64,000 nucleotides of DNA from Dactylosporangium fulvum (GTDB lineage: Bacteria; Actinomycetota; Actinomycetes; Mycobacteriales; Micromonosporaceae). The notes below the pieces were generated by a model. The model had not been told where the DNA came from, searched no databases, and worked only from the letters and a program-made list of their open reading frames with translations. Below are positions 1 through 8,571 of the stretch, piece by piece. Position numbers and translations under genes: made by a program. The number at the start of each line of letters is the position of its first letter. The first letter of the stretch is position 1. The DNA is taken from the NCBI RefSeq assembly GCF_025137375.1, contig NZ_CP073720.1:1140501-1204500 (forward strand), given 5' to 3'.

Positions 1-11
1 CGGCTCCCCCT

Positions 12-93
12 CGCGTCGATCTTGCACTTGTGGTGCCTCGGCACTCCCGCGATGTCCGGGTTTGTTAGGCACCACAACTGCAAGATCGACGCG
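12..93. repeat. Long intergenic hairpin element, copy 1
   Basis: Two 27-nt arms (12-38 and 67-93) are complementary at 26 of 27 positions and enclose a 28-nt loop. The inner stem reads TTGTGGTGCCT / AGGCACCACAA. The loop carries CACTCCCG-NN-ATGTCCGGG. A second copy with the same inner stem and loop but different outer arms lies inverted at 61527-61595. It sits just past the stop of the leftmost gtrA-type gene, so it could act as a terminator or mRNA 3' end. The conserved loop suggests a mobile or selected element rather than a chance terminator. Confidence 0.85.
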
Positions 94-131
94 GGTCGGG
101 GCGGGGCGATCACCCGGCCGCGCGGACGGCC

Positions 132-728
132 CTAGCGGTGGCCGGCCGGGGTTTCCATGTCGTTGAGGCGGAGGTCCTTGTCCTCGGACTGGCGCGGCGC
201 CGGCGCGACGGAGACATCCGTGAGGGCGACCTCCAGGGCCTCGACCTCGGCCTCCAGCCCCTGCTCGGCGGTGGCCGGCGTCTGCTTGAAGACGAACGTG
301 CGATACGCCCAGAAGCGGAACACCATCGCCAGCGCGATGCCCACCGCGTTGGCGATGTTGAACGCCAGCCGGTCGTCGCTGTTGTGCTCGCTGAAGTGCA
401 GCCCGTACTTCGCGACGGCCAGAACGGCACCCTGGATGAGCAGGCCGACACCGTTGAGGGCGAAGAACAGGGTGTATTCGCGGCGGATGGTGCTGCGGTC
501 ACGGGACTGGAACGTCCACTGACGGTTCAGCACGTAGGAGACGGTCGTGGCCACGACCGCGGCGACGATCTTCGCCTTCAGCGGGCCGATCGACAGCAGC
601 ACGTTGAGCACGGCGTAGTCGATGACCGTGTTGACCCCGCCGACTGCGGCGAACCTGAACAGCTCTGTGACGAGCGACCGGTAACGCTCGGGGACGAACC
701 GGTCGCGAAGGTTGCTGGCAAGGCGCAC
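132..728 (-). CDS. GtrA family membrane protein
   Basis: 198-residue integral membrane protein of the GtrA-like family, whose members are thought to help move polyprenyl-linked sugars across the membrane during cell-envelope glycosylation. Four hydrophobic segments fill residues about 20-140, including the family-typical FAAVGGVNTVIDYAVLNVLL stretch and the basic NRQWTFQSRDRS loop. The tail after residue 150 is charged and probably cytoplasmic. Start is GTG at 728. A TACCGT -10 box lies 11 nt upstream, which would give a very short or absent leader. The next gene (853-1353) is a paralogue in the same direction, so the two may work as a pair. No glycosyltransferase partner is next to them, so the sugar is unknown. 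Confidence 0.88.
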   Translation of the reverse strand: MRLASNLRDRFVPERYRSLVTELFRFAAVGGVNTVIDYAVLNVLLSIGPLKAKIVAAVVATTVSYVLNRQWTFQSRDRSTIRREYTLFFALNGVGLLIQGAVLAVAKYGLHFSEHNSDDRLAFNIANAVGIALAMVFRFWAYRTFVFKQTPATAEQGLEAEVEALEVALTDVSVAPAPRQSEDKDLRLNDMETPAGHR

Positions 729-852
729 CGTGCAACCTTACGGTAGGTGGCCAAGCATCGTGGTCCATACACCGGGGAGTGCGTGGCAGGTCACCCGGAC
801 CTTATCCCCTTTGCAACCACCCTGTTACCGGACACTCGGGGTAACGCTGAGT

Positions 853-1353
853 TTACGACTCGGCCGGTGTCCTGCGGAACACGATCTGGCGGTACGACCA
901 GAACCGGAACGCTGTGCCGAGCGCCATGCCGACAAGGTTCTTGGCGATGTTGTCCGCCAGCTTGGTCTCGAAGAAATGCCACGCCGCGCCGAGCACGTAG
1001 TGGCTGAACCACAGGCAGACCAGCGCGATGACCAGGCCGCCGACGTTGAAGAGGAAGTACAGCGAGTATTCGCGGCGGAGGTTGGTCCGCTCGCGGTCCC
1101 GCCAGGTCCAGAACCGGTTGCCGACGAACGCGACGGTCGCGGCCACGACCATCGAGACGGTCGCGGCGAGGAGGTTGTTGACCCCGCCGAAGAGCAGCAC
1201 GTTGAAAATCGTGAAGTCGACACCGAACGCGACGATGCCGACCGTGCCGAACTTCCCGAGCTCGTGGACAAGGTGCCCGAAGCGGGCGTAGAGACCGCGC
1301 AGCCCGCCCGGACGTGTTTCCGGGCCGGACGTCCTCGACTGCAACTCCGTCAC
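853..1353 (-). CDS. GtrA family membrane protein (paralogue)
   Basis: 166-residue GtrA-like protein with four predicted membrane segments and the same layout as its neighbour at 132-728 (KFGTVGIVAFGVDFTIFNVLL; NRFWTWRDRERT loop; C-terminal FRFWSYRQIVF). I chose GTG at 1353 because TACCCT lies 7 nt upstream, the leaderless-promoter signature seen throughout this window, and because the protein then has normal family length. The frame stays open far upstream as an antisense shadow of pckG, so a longer reading would be wrong. It is divergent from pckG across a 291-bp gap. The function is inferred from the family only. Confidence 0.87.
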   Translation of the reverse strand: MTELQSRTSGPETRPGGLRGLYARFGHLVHELGKFGTVGIVAFGVDFTIFNVLLFGGVNNLLAATVSMVVAATVAFVGNRFWTWRDRERTNLRREYSLYFLFNVGGLVIALVCLWFSHYVLGAAWHFFETKLADNIAKNLVGMALGTAFRFWSYRQIVFRRTPAES

Positions 1354-1484
1354 CTCGCAGAGGGTACGGCACCGCGCACCCCGGTGGGCCCCTGCGCCGC
1401 AGACCGTACGGTTTGCGCGATGATGCGCGTTCGGCGAAAAGTTCGCGCGAAATTCTGCGAATCGGCACGAGATTATCGTTGACT

Positions 1485-1500
1485 TGTGCAGCTTTTCACA
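1485..1500. promoter_or_regulatory. Probable CRP/GlxR-type operator upstream of pckG
   Basis: The 16-mer TGTGC-AGCTTT-TCACA matches the CRP/GlxR pattern TGTGA-N6-TCACA with one change. It sits inside a longer CTTGTG...CACAAG palindrome (1483-1502). It lies in the divergent gap between the second gtrA-type gene and pckG, with a TAGTCT -10-like box downstream at 1534-1539. cAMP-CRP control of a gluconeogenic gene is plausible, but this is inference from sequence only. A second, perfect site lies at 6887-6902. Confidence 0.5.
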
Positions 1501-1644
1501 AGCTCTCGCGATGCCCCGGCCGGGCTGCCGGTTTAGTCTGAGGCAAATCAGTTGGACGTTTCCACGGCGCGCTGGCTTCATCGCGTGCCGCGTTCCGGCA
1601 TACCCCGGAACTGCTGGGTCACTGTCGACCACGAGGAGTTCGTC

Positions 1645-3477
1645 ATGTCCGCACCAACCACGATCCCCGGCCTCGATCAGGCGCCGACAGCACATCCCCG
1701 GCTGCTCGCCTGGATTCGCGAGGTCGCCGAGCTCACCAGACCCGAACGGGTGGTGTGGTGCGACGGTTCCCAGGACGAATGGCGGCGGATCACCGACGAA
1801 CTGGTCGAGACCGGTGCGCTGGTGCGTCTCGACGAGGCGAAGCGGCCGAACTCGTTCTGGGCTCGCACCGATCCGTCCGACGTCGCCCGCGTCGAGGAGC
1901 GCACCTTCATCTGCTCGGTCGACGAGGCCGACGCCGGGCCCACGAACAACTGGATGGCGCCCGACGAGATGAAGCGCCGCATGACCGAGCTCTACGACGG
2001 CTGTATGCGGGGCCGGACAATGTACGTCATCCCGTTCTGCATGGGGCCGCTCACGGCCGAGCGGCCGATGTTCGGTGTTGAGGTCACCGACTCGCCCTAC
2101 GTGGTGGCGTCCATGCGGATCATGACCCGCATGGGCACCGCCGTGCTGGAGCGGATGGGCGCCGACGCCCCGTTCGTGCCCTGCCTGCACTCGGTCGGCG
2201 CGCCGCTCGAGCGCGGCCAGCAGGACGTCGCGTGGCCGTGCAGCGACACGAAGTACATCTCCCACTTCCCGGAGACGCGGGAGATCTGGAGCTACGGCTC
2301 CGGCTACGGCGGCAACTCGCTGCTGGGCAAGAAGTGCTACTCGCTGCGCATCGCCAGTGTGATGGGGCGCGACGAGGGCTGGCTCGCCGAGCACATGCTC
2401 ATCCTCAAACTCACCTCGCCGGACGGGGTGGTGAAGTACGTCGCGGCGGCGTTCCCGAGCGCCTGCGGCAAGACCAACCTGGCCATGCTGGAGCCGACGA
2501 TCCCGGGCTGGAAGGTCGAGACGCTCGGTGACGACATCGCCTGGATGCGCTTCGGCGAGGACGGCCGGCTCTACGCGGTCAACCCGGAGTTCGGGCTGTT
2601 CGGCGTCGCGCCCGGCACCGACTGGAAGACCAACCCCAACGCGATGCGCACGCTCGCGCAGGGCAACTCCGTGTTCACCAACGTGGCGCTCACCGACGAC
2701 GGCGACATCTGGTGGGAGGGCATGGGTGAGCCGCCCGCGCACCTCACCGACTGGAAGGGCCGGGACTGGACGCCGGCGTCCGACCAGCCGTCGTCGCACC
2801 CCAACTCGCGGTTCTGCACGCCGATCGAGCAGTGCCCGATCCTCGCCGACGAGTACTCGGATCCCAAGGGTGTGCCGATCGACGCCATCCTTTTCGGCGG
2901 CCGGCGCAAGACGACCATCCCGCTGGTCACCGAGGCTCGCGACTGGGTGCACGGCGTGTACCTCGGCGCGACGCTGTCCAGCGAGACGACCGCCGCCGCC
3001 GTCGGGCAGGTCGGCGTCGTGCGCCGCGACCCGATGGCGATGCTGCCGTTCATCGGGTACCACGGCGGCGACTACTTCCGGCACTGGATCGAGATGGGCA
3101 AGGGCGTCGACGGGGACCCGTCGAAGCTGCCACGGATCTTCTACGTCAACTGGTTCCGCCGCGGCGAGGACGGGCGCTTCCTCTGGCCGGGCTTCGGGGA
3201 GAACTCCCGGGTGCTGAAGTGGGTCGTCGAGCGCATGGAGGGCACCGCGGACGCCGTCGAGACTCCGATCGGCCAGGTGCCGACCCTGGAGTCACTCGAC
3301 GTGACCGGTCTGGACCTCTCCGCTGATGATCTCGCAGCCGTGCTGCGGGTCGACGTCGACGAGTGGCGCGCGGAGGTGCCGCAGGTGGCCGAGTGGTTCG
3401 AGAAGTTCGGCGACAAGCTGCCGGGCGTGCTCTGGGCCGAGCTCGACGCGCTCAAGGCCCGCCTCGGGCTGGTCTGA
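1645..3477 (+). CDS. pckG: Phosphoenolpyruvate carboxykinase (GTP)
   Basis: 610-residue GTP-dependent PEP carboxykinase, normal family length. It interconverts oxaloacetate plus GTP with phosphoenolpyruvate, GDP and CO2 in the cytosol: the first committed step of gluconeogenesis, or anaplerosis in reverse. Visible motifs are the P-loop-like [12 protein letters not shown] with the family's active-site cysteine near residue 274, the [12 protein letters not shown] segment, and the metal- and nucleotide-site region [16 protein letters not shown]. Start is ATG at 1645, 6-7 nt after an ACGAGGAG ribosome-binding site at 1631-1638. The frame is open upstream to 1552 but no signal supports a start there. 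A CRP-like site lies 145 nt upstream and a hairpin terminator follows the stop. Confidence 0.97.
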   Translation: MSAPTTIPGLDQAPTAHPRLLAWIREVAELTRPERVVWCDGSQDEWRRITDELVETGALVRLDEAKRPNSFWARTDPSDVARVEERTFICSVDEADAGPTNNWMAPDEMKRRMTELYDGCMRGRTMYVIPFCMGPLTAERPMFGVEVTDSPYVVASMRIMTRMGTAVLERMGADAPFVPCLHSVGAPLERGQQDVAWPCSDTKYISHFPETREIWSYGSGYGGNSLLGKKCYSLRIASVMGRDEGWLAEHMLILKLTSPDGVVKYVAAAFPSACGKTNLAMLEPTIPGWKVETLGDDIAWMRFGEDGRLYAVNPEFGLFGVAPGTDWKTNPNAMRTLAQGNSVFTNVALTDDGDIWWEGMGEPPAHLTDWKGRDWTPASDQPSSHPNSRFCTPIEQCPILADEYSDPKGVPIDAILFGGRRKTTIPLVTEARDWVHGVYLGATLSSETTAAAVGQVGVVRRDPMAMLPFIGYHGGDYFRHWIEMGKGVDGDPSKLPRIFYVNWFRRGEDGRFLWPGFGENSRVLKWVVERMEGTADAVETPIGQVPTLESLDVTGLDLSADDLAAVLRVDVDEWRAEVPQVAEWFEKFGDKLPGVLWAELDALKARLGLV

Positions 3478-3482
3478 CGGCT

Positions 3483-3520
3483 GAACGGCGGCCGATCCGG
3501 CAGCGGGCCGGCCGCCGTTC
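3483..3520 (+). terminator. Hairpin terminator after pckG
   Basis: GAACGGCGGCCG (3483-3494) pairs perfectly with CGGCCGCCGTTC (3509-3520) across a 14-nt loop, 6 nt after the pckG stop. There is no U-tract, as is usual for high-GC actinomycete terminators. Confidence 0.7.
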
Positions 3521-3594
3521 CACACCGAATCTGCACTGTCCGGTCCCCGGCTGACGGTGTTGTTTTGCCCGGTAGGTCGCTAGTCTTCTCTGCC

Positions 3595-4365
3595 GTGGGC
3601 CTGCGTGACCTGGTTTACTCGCTGTACGAGAAGCGTCTCGCCCGAAAGCTGCACGGCAAACCCCAGCCGGGTCACGTCGGGGTCATCGTCGACGGCAATC
3701 GCCGTTGGGCGCGGGAGATGGGCTACGTCGATCCCAACGACGGCCATCGCGTCGGCGCCGAGCGGATCAAGGAGTTGCTGCGCTGGTGCGATCTTGCCGG
3801 CGTCAAGCACGTGACGCTGTGGCTGCTGTCGACGGACAACCTGTCCCGGCCGGCGCAGGAGCTCGACCCCCTCCTGCGGATCATCGAGAACCTCGCGGCG
3901 GAGCTGGCCGACGAGCGTAACCCCTGGCAGCTGCGCATCGTGGGCGCGCTCGACCTGCTGCCGATCACGAGCGCCCAGGCGCTCAAGGCCGCCCAGGAGA
4001 AGACCGTCGACCGCACCGGCGGCGCGCAGGTCAGCCTGGCGGTCGGCTACGGCGGGCGGCGGGAGATCGCCGACGCGGTCCGGTCGCTGCTGCACGAGCA
4101 TGCGAAGGCCGGCACGACGATCGAGGAGCTCGCCGAGATCCTCGACGTCGACCACATTTCCGACCATCTCTATACGCGCGGCCTGCCGGACCCCGACCTC
4201 GTCATCCGCACCAGCGGTGAGCAACGGCTCTCCGGCTTCCTGCTGTGGCAGAGCGCACACTCGGAGTTCTACTTCGCCGACGTGCACTGGCCGAGCTTCC
4301 GGCGCACCGACTTCCTGCGCGCCCTGCGCTCCTACGCCAACCGCCAGCGCCGCTACGGCGTCTGA
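3595..4365 (+). CDS. uppS: Isoprenyl (Z-polyprenyl) diphosphate synthase
   Basis: 256-residue cis-prenyltransferase that condenses isopentenyl diphosphate onto an allylic diphosphate to make cis-polyprenyl diphosphate for cell-wall lipid carriers. It resembles the short-chain Z-farnesyl synthase type of mycobacteria (Rv1086). The signature VIVDGNRRWAR holds the catalytic Asp33, and the second signature DPDLVIRTSGEQRLSGFLLWQ is intact. GTG at 3595 is chosen over the ORF limit at 3565: TAGTCT at 3581-3586 sits 8 nt upstream, and the Rv1086-like N-terminus begins here (GLRDLVYSLYEKRL). The transcript is probably leaderless. Its 3' end overlaps the convergent otsB gene by 13 bp. Product chain length cannot be read from sequence. 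Confidence 0.93.
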   Translation: MGLRDLVYSLYEKRLARKLHGKPQPGHVGVIVDGNRRWAREMGYVDPNDGHRVGAERIKELLRWCDLAGVKHVTLWLLSTDNLSRPAQELDPLLRIIENLAAELADERNPWQLRIVGALDLLPITSAQALKAAQEKTVDRTGGAQVSLAVGYGGRREIADAVRSLLHEHAKAGTTIEELAEILDVDHISDHLYTRGLPDPDLVIRTSGEQRLSGFLLWQSAHSEFYFADVHWPSFRRTDFLRALRSYANRQRRYGV

Positions 4366-5144
4366 GCCAGCAGCCGCTCCAGCAGCGCCGGGACGTCCTC
4401 CGGGCCGTCGACGTGCAGGTCGGCGGCCTCGATCAGGGCCTGGCCGCTCTCGGCGTTGGCGACCGCGACACGCACGGCCAGGAAGTCCGGATCCGCCTCA
4501 GCGCGCGCGTCAAGGGCGGCGAACGCGCGCAGGTCGGCCACGTCGTCGCCGAAGTACCAGGCGCAGCTCAGCCCCTCGGTCTCCTCGCGCAGCACGCTGC
4601 CCTTGTCACGCTGGCCCGGCGGCTTGAGCTCCAGCACCATCCGGCCGCTCTGCAGGCGCAGCCCCAGCTCGTTGGCCCGCTCCTTGGCCCACTGCTCCAC
4701 CTCGGGGCCCAGCTGCGGGGCCGTGCGGTAGTGGACGGCCACCGAGATGCGCTTGTACTCCACCAGCGTCCCGGCCGGCAGCTCGGCCCGCGCGCGGTCC
4801 GCCAGGTCGCGCATGACGTGCACGAACGGCGCGGCGCTGGGGTCGGTCTCGACCGGGCCGCCGGCCCGCTGGACCTCGAGGCCGTAGAGGCCGAACACCG
4901 CCACGTCGGGCAGGTCGCTGAAGCGCTGCCGGAGGAACCCGGCCGGCCGTGCGGAGACGATGACGACCTTGCCGAGGCGTTGGCTGACCTGCGCCAATGT
5001 GTCGATGATCCCGGGGGCCGGGTAGACCGATTCGGGGTCGTCCTGAATCGGGGCGAGCGTGCCGTCGAAGTCGAAGAAGAAGGCGCAGCGGCCGGCCCGC
5101 TCCGCAGTGGCTTTCAAGATCGCATCGCTGTCGGGGGCGCCCAT
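4353..5144 (-). CDS. otsB: Trehalose-6-phosphate phosphatase
   Basis: 263-residue HAD-superfamily phosphatase that converts trehalose-6-phosphate to trehalose, the second step of the OtsAB route. HAD motif I is FFFDFDGTLAPI, motif II is the VIVSARP region, and motif IV is WYFGDDVADLRAF. Start is ATG at 5144. TACGCT lies 8 nt upstream on this strand, so the message is likely leaderless. An in-frame extension to 5201 would pass through the promoter. No otsA is in the window. It converges on the prenyl synthase gene with a 13-bp overlap. Confidence 0.92.
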   Translation of the reverse strand: MGAPDSDAILKATAERAGRCAFFFDFDGTLAPIQDDPESVYPAPGIIDTLAQVSQRLGKVVIVSARPAGFLRQRFSDLPDVAVFGLYGLEVQRAGGPVETDPSAAPFVHVMRDLADRARAELPAGTLVEYKRISVAVHYRTAPQLGPEVEQWAKERANELGLRLQSGRMVLELKPPGQRDKGSVLREETEGLSCAWYFGDDVADLRAFAALDARAEADPDFLAVRVAVANAESGQALIEAADLHVDGPEDVPALLERLLAQTP

Positions 5145-5272
5145 GGTTTCACAGCGTACTGGCGATTTCTCCCTACGTGCGGGTAGCTTCGCGTACCTCA
5201 CAAGGCGGGGGTTCGCTGGGAAAACTCGACCCGATCTAGTGGATTTGGTCGGTACCGGTTAGCGTCTGTGCT

Positions 5273-5323
5273 GTGGCAGGGGTTTTCCCGGCCATCCGAG
5301 GCCCGGACCGAGCGACCATGTGA
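5273..5323 (+). CDS. Predicted 16-codon leader peptide upstream of phoH
   Basis: A GTG at 5273 lies 7 nt after a TAGCGT -10 box (5260-5265), the same leaderless signature as many genes here. The short frame reads [16 protein letters not shown] and ends at TGA 5321-5323, overlapping the GTG start of the phoH gene (GTGA at 5320-5323). This looks like a leaderless upstream ORF that couples translation into phoH. It has no recognisable amino-acid run of the kind found in attenuators. Evidence is positional only. Confidence 0.4.
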   Translation: MAGVFPAIRGPDRATM

Positions 5324-6849
5324 AGCCACGGGGCCAAGCACCCGACCCCGTGCGGGCGTCGGAGGACGCGAGTGCGGGCGGCGAGGTGCCCGTCCCCGGA
5401 GATCCCGTGACCGTTCGCCGTAGTCCCTCCGCTTCCACCCCCACTCCCCGCGGCCGTGCCGCGAAGGCGGCCGCAGCAGAAGCCGCCGAGCAGTCGGTCA
5501 AGGCCGTCCGGCGCACGCGGAAGCGTGCCGAGACCGAGTCCGTCGAGGAGCGCGGCCGGCGCACCTTCGTGCTGGACACCTCGGTTCTGCTGGCCGATCC
5601 GGGCGCCTTCCTGCGCTTCGGGGAGCACGACGTGGTCCTGCCGCTGGTTGTCATCTCCGAACTGGAGGGCAAACGGCACCATCCCGAACTGGGCTACTTC
5701 GCTCGGCGCTCCCTGCGCTTCCTCGACGAGTTGCGGGCCAAGCACGGCCGCCTCGACGCGCCGCTGCCGCTGACCGACGCGGGCGGCACCCTGCGGGTTG
5801 AACTCAACCACGCCGACCAGCACGTGCTCCCGGCCGGCTTCCGGGCGGACACCGACGACGCGCGGATCCTCGCGGTGGCTCTCGCGCTGGCCGCCGAGGG
5901 CAGGGACGTCCTGCTGGTCACCAAGGACATGCCGCTGCGGGTCAAGGCCGGCTCGGTCGGCCTGGCGGCCGACGAGTACCAGCCGGGGCCGGCCTCCGAC
6001 CCCAGTTGGAACGGCATGGTCGAGCTGGGGGTCGGCGAGACCGACGTCAAGCGGCTCTACGCCGGTGAGGCGGTCGAGATCGACGGCGTCGGCGACCTGC
6101 CGGTGCACACCGGCCTCGTGCTGACCTCGCCCAACGGTTCGGCGCTGGGGCGGGTCGGCACCGACAAGTCGGTGCGGCTGGTCCGCGGCGACCGTGAGGC
6201 CTTCGGTGTCCGCGGCCGCTCGGCCGAGCAGCGGATCGCGCTCGACCTGCTCCTCGACGAGTCGGTCGGCATCGTCTCGCTCGGCGGCCGGGCCGGCACC
6301 GGCAAGTCGGCTCTGGCCCTCTGCGCCGGCCTGGAGCAGGTCATGGAGCGGCGCAAGCACAAGAAGGTGATCGTCTTCCGCCCGCTGTATGCGGTCGGCG
6401 GCCAGGATCTGGGCTACCTGCCCGGCAGCGAGGCCGAGAAGATGTCGCCGTGGGCCCAGGCCGTCTTCGACACGCTCGGGGCACTGGTGCACGACAACGT
6501 CATGGAGGAGGTCGCGGCCCGCGGCATGCTCGAGGTGCTGCCGCTGACGCACATCCGCGGCCGGAGCCTGCACGACGCCTTTGTCATCGTCGACGAGGCG
6601 CAGTCACTCGAACGGGGCGTCCTGCTCACCGTGCTCTCCCGGATCGGGATGAACTCACGGGTGGTGCTGACACATGACGTAGCACAGCGTGACAACCTCC
6701 GGGTGGGTCGGCACGACGGTGTGGCCGCGGTGATCGAGGCACTGAAGGGCCATCCCCTCTTCGCGCACGTCACACTCACCCGTTCGGAGCGTTCGCCGAT
6801 CGCCGAGGTCGTTACGGATCTGCTGGAAGACTTGCCGTTCGAGCGCTGA
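5320..6849 (+). CDS. phoH: PhoH family protein with N-terminal PIN domain
   Basis: 509-residue PIN-PhoH fusion (PhoH2 type), a predicted RNA-processing ATPase. Residues about 1-80 are basic and Ala-rich. A PIN nuclease domain (about 85-230) begins [15 protein letters not shown] with the first acidic residue, and later has [13 protein letters not shown] and LVTKDMPLR. The C-terminal PhoH P-loop ATPase has Walker [13 protein letters not shown] (residues about 326-337) and Walker [11 protein letters not shown]. Characterised mycobacterial PhoH2 has RNA helicase and RNase activity and is linked to a small upstream protein. Here a 16-codon leader ORF overlaps the GTG start at 5320 as GTGA, which supports that start. 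GTG at 5407 after GGAGA is an alternative. Confidence 0.92.
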   Translation: MKPRGQAPDPVRASEDASAGGEVPVPGDPVTVRRSPSASTPTPRGRAAKAAAAEAAEQSVKAVRRTRKRAETESVEERGRRTFVLDTSVLLADPGAFLRFGEHDVVLPLVVISELEGKRHHPELGYFARRSLRFLDELRAKHGRLDAPLPLTDAGGTLRVELNHADQHVLPAGFRADTDDARILAVALALAAEGRDVLLVTKDMPLRVKAGSVGLAADEYQPGPASDPSWNGMVELGVGETDVKRLYAGEAVEIDGVGDLPVHTGLVLTSPNGSALGRVGTDKSVRLVRGDREAFGVRGRSAEQRIALDLLLDESVGIVSLGGRAGTGKSALALCAGLEQVMERRKHKKVIVFRPLYAVGGQDLGYLPGSEAEKMSPWAQAVFDTLGALVHDNVMEEVAARGMLEVLPLTHIRGRSLHDAFVIVDEAQSLERGVLLTVLSRIGMNSRVVLTHDVAQRDNLRVGRHDGVAAVIEALKGHPLFAHVTLTRSERSPIAEVVTDLLEDLPFER

Positions 6850-6886
6850 TCGCCGCCGGAGTTGAGCAAAAGCGTCCGTATTGTCA

Positions 6887-6902
6887 TGTGATTAACATCA
6901 CA
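6887..6902. promoter_or_regulatory. CRP/GlxR-type operator, perfect consensus
   Basis: TGTGA-TTAACA-TCACA matches the actinobacterial CRP/GlxR consensus exactly and stands out from the GC-rich background. It lies 180 nt before the ATG of the transglycosylase-like gene at 7082. In mycobacteria CRP controls rpfA, another cell-wall lytic factor, so cAMP control of wall hydrolysis is a reasonable inference. Confidence 0.65.
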
Positions 6903-7081
6903 GAAGGCGGCGTTCGGGTTCTCACCCCAGATCGACCTGGGCGATGGTGGGGGCCGAGCGCGTGACGCCAGGCTAGTCGGCATCAGGCGCTCACGGTGCG
7001 TTAGCGGCCGGGGCGGGCAGGGCTTCTCAGTCAGGCTCGCCGACCCGTCCCGGCCCCGCGCCGTGTCCTTGTCCCCGACGA

Positions 7082-7789
7082 ATGGATATCTTCGTGATCC
7101 GGCTGTGGCACCGGGTCGGCACCTTCCGGGCAGTCGCCGCGCTTTCCGTGCTCCTTGCGGCAGTGGTGGCAGGCCTCGTGATCGCCGGCCAACAGACGCA
7201 GCACGAGACGTCGGCCGATCCGGTGCATGCCGCCGACGCCGCCGCGCTCCCGCAGAGTTCGACCTTCTCGTCCACGCCGTCCGCCACCGCCGCGCCGGGC
7301 AGCGCGCAGGCCGAGGCGCAGACCAAGGCGCAGGACGCCGCCTCCGCAGCCGCGGCCCAGGCGAAGGCCGCCGAAGACGAGGCGCGCCGCAAGGCGGAGG
7401 AAGAGGCGAGCCGGAACAAGGCCCGCACCACCACCAGCCCGACCAACTCCGCGCCGAAGTATCCGGTCCCGTCCTCGTGCGACGTCTACACGGGGAACAA
7501 GAAGATCGGGTGCGCCGTCCTGGTCGGCACCGGCTTCGGTCTCGACCAGATGCCGTGTCTCGAGAAGCTCTGGCAGAAGGAGAGCGGCTGGAACCACACG
7601 GCGCAGAACCGGAGCAGCGGCGCCTACGGCATCCCGCAGGCGCTCCCCGGCAGCAAGATGGCCACCGTCGGCGCCGACTGGAAGACCAACCCGGAGACCC
7701 AGATCCGCTGGGGCCTCGGATACATCAAGGGCCGGTACAAGACGCCGTGCGCCGCCTGGTCGCACAGTCAGTCGACCGGCTGGTACTAG
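7082..7789 (+). CDS. Membrane-anchored lytic transglycosylase-like protein
   Basis: 235-residue exported protein. A basic N-terminus is followed by one hydrophobic segment (about 16-37), an uncleaved anchor or signal. An Ala/Glu/Lys-rich coiled coil (about 76-113) and a Thr/Ser linker come next, then a C-terminal domain (130-235). That domain resembles the actinobacterial SLT-type transglycosylases: LWQKESGWNH holds the candidate catalytic Glu167, followed by AYGIPQALPGSKM and IRWGLGYIKGRY. It probably cleaves peptidoglycan glycan strands outside the membrane. Four cysteines (133, 144, 159, 223) could form disulfides. A perfect CRP-type site is 180 nt upstream. The 232-nt gap after phoH suggests a regulated 5' leader, but I could not match it to a known riboswitch. 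Confidence 0.88.
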   Translation: MDIFVIRLWHRVGTFRAVAALSVLLAAVVAGLVIAGQQTQHETSADPVHAADAAALPQSSTFSSTPSATAAPGSAQAEAQTKAQDAASAAAAQAKAAEDEARRKAEEEASRNKARTTTSPTNSAPKYPVPSSCDVYTGNKKIGCAVLVGTGFGLDQMPCLEKLWQKESGWNHTAQNRSSGAYGIPQALPGSKMATVGADWKTNPETQIRWGLGYIKGRYKTPCAAWSHSQSTGWY

Positions 7790-7810
7790 ACCGCAGTCCC
7801 ACCGACGCCA

Positions 7811-7848
7811 CCGAGTGCCCGGCCTCCCCGCGGAGGCCGGGCACTCGG
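7811..7848 (+). terminator. Strong hairpin terminator
   Basis: A perfect 17-bp stem (7811-7827 with 7832-7848, CCGAGTGCCC... / ...GGGCACTCGG) closes a 4-nt loop and is followed by CATTTC. It lies 22 nt after the transglycosylase-like stop. Confidence 0.85.
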
Positions 7849-7909
7849 CATTTCGGGCATATGCCCGGACTGACTGGCGGGGTTGGCGCGGACCTGTTAC
7901 CACAGTGGC

Positions 7910-8560
7910 GTGACCCTCGACGCCACCCGGCAGTCCGACCCGATGCGCTTCGGCACCGAGGCCTTCTACGCCTCGATCGGCCGCGCATTCGTCGCCATGT
8001 GCGCGTTTGTCCCCCTGCTGTTCCTGATCGAGTTCCTCGACCGCCTGACCGGCAACCGGCTCGACCAGGACGGCGGCATCAAGCCGCACCGGCTCGACGG
8101 TCTCGACGGCATCCTCTTCTCGCCGTTCCTGCACGCCGGTTTCGCCCATGTGCTGGCCAACAGCATTCCGCTCATCCTGCTCGGCACGTTCGTGCTCGCG
8201 GCCGGGACCGCGCGCTTCCTGCTGACGACGGCGTTCATCGCCCTCTTCGCCGGTGTGGGGGTCTGGTTCATCGGTGACGACGGCACCGTGGTCGTCGGCG
8301 CGAGCGGCGTGATCTTCGGGTACCTCGGCGTGATCCTCATGCGCGGCGTGGTCGAGCACAGCTGGTGGCACATCGCCGTGGGCCTGCTCATCGGGCTGCT
8401 CTACGGCTGGCAGCTCTTCGGGGTGCTCCCCGGCGAGGAGGGCATCAGTTGGCAGGGGCACCTGTGCGGGTTCATCGGCGGCCTCCTGGCGGCAGTGCTG
8501 TTCCGCCGCCGGCGACCCAGGCCGGTCGAGCACGCCGACCCGCCGGCCCTCGACTCCTGA
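7910..8560 (+). CDS. Rhomboid family intramembrane serine protease
   Basis: 216-residue polytopic membrane protein with about six hydrophobic segments. The rhomboid catalytic pair is visible: GASG with Ser132 and the helix WQGHLCGFIGG with His184. The family's HxxxN-type segment is present as FLHAGFAHVLANSIPL. It cleaves membrane-spanning substrates within the bilayer, and the substrate is unknown. GTG at 7910 gives a short cytoplasmic N-terminus. The frame opens at 7883 with no clear ribosome site at either position. It follows a terminator, so it is its own unit. Confidence 0.92.
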   Translation: MTLDATRQSDPMRFGTEAFYASIGRAFVAMCAFVPLLFLIEFLDRLTGNRLDQDGGIKPHRLDGLDGILFSPFLHAGFAHVLANSIPLILLGTFVLAAGTARFLLTTAFIALFAGVGVWFIGDDGTVVVGASGVIFGYLGVILMRGVVEHSWWHIAVGLLIGLLYGWQLFGVLPGEEGISWQGHLCGFIGGLLAAVLFRRRRPRPVEHADPPALDS

Positions 8561-8571
8561 GAAAGAAGTGG

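Noticed and set aside
853..3084. Long minus-strand open frame across pckG joined to the second gtrA-type gene
   Set aside because: The upstream 577 codons are antisense to pckG with Arg/His/Asp-rich nonsense composition. Only the last 166 codons (from GTG 1353) look like a protein.
6903..7081. ydaO (c-di-AMP) riboswitch before the transglycosylase-like gene
   Set aside because: The context fits, but I could not align the conserved ydaO core by eye. Needs a covariance-model search before it can be called.
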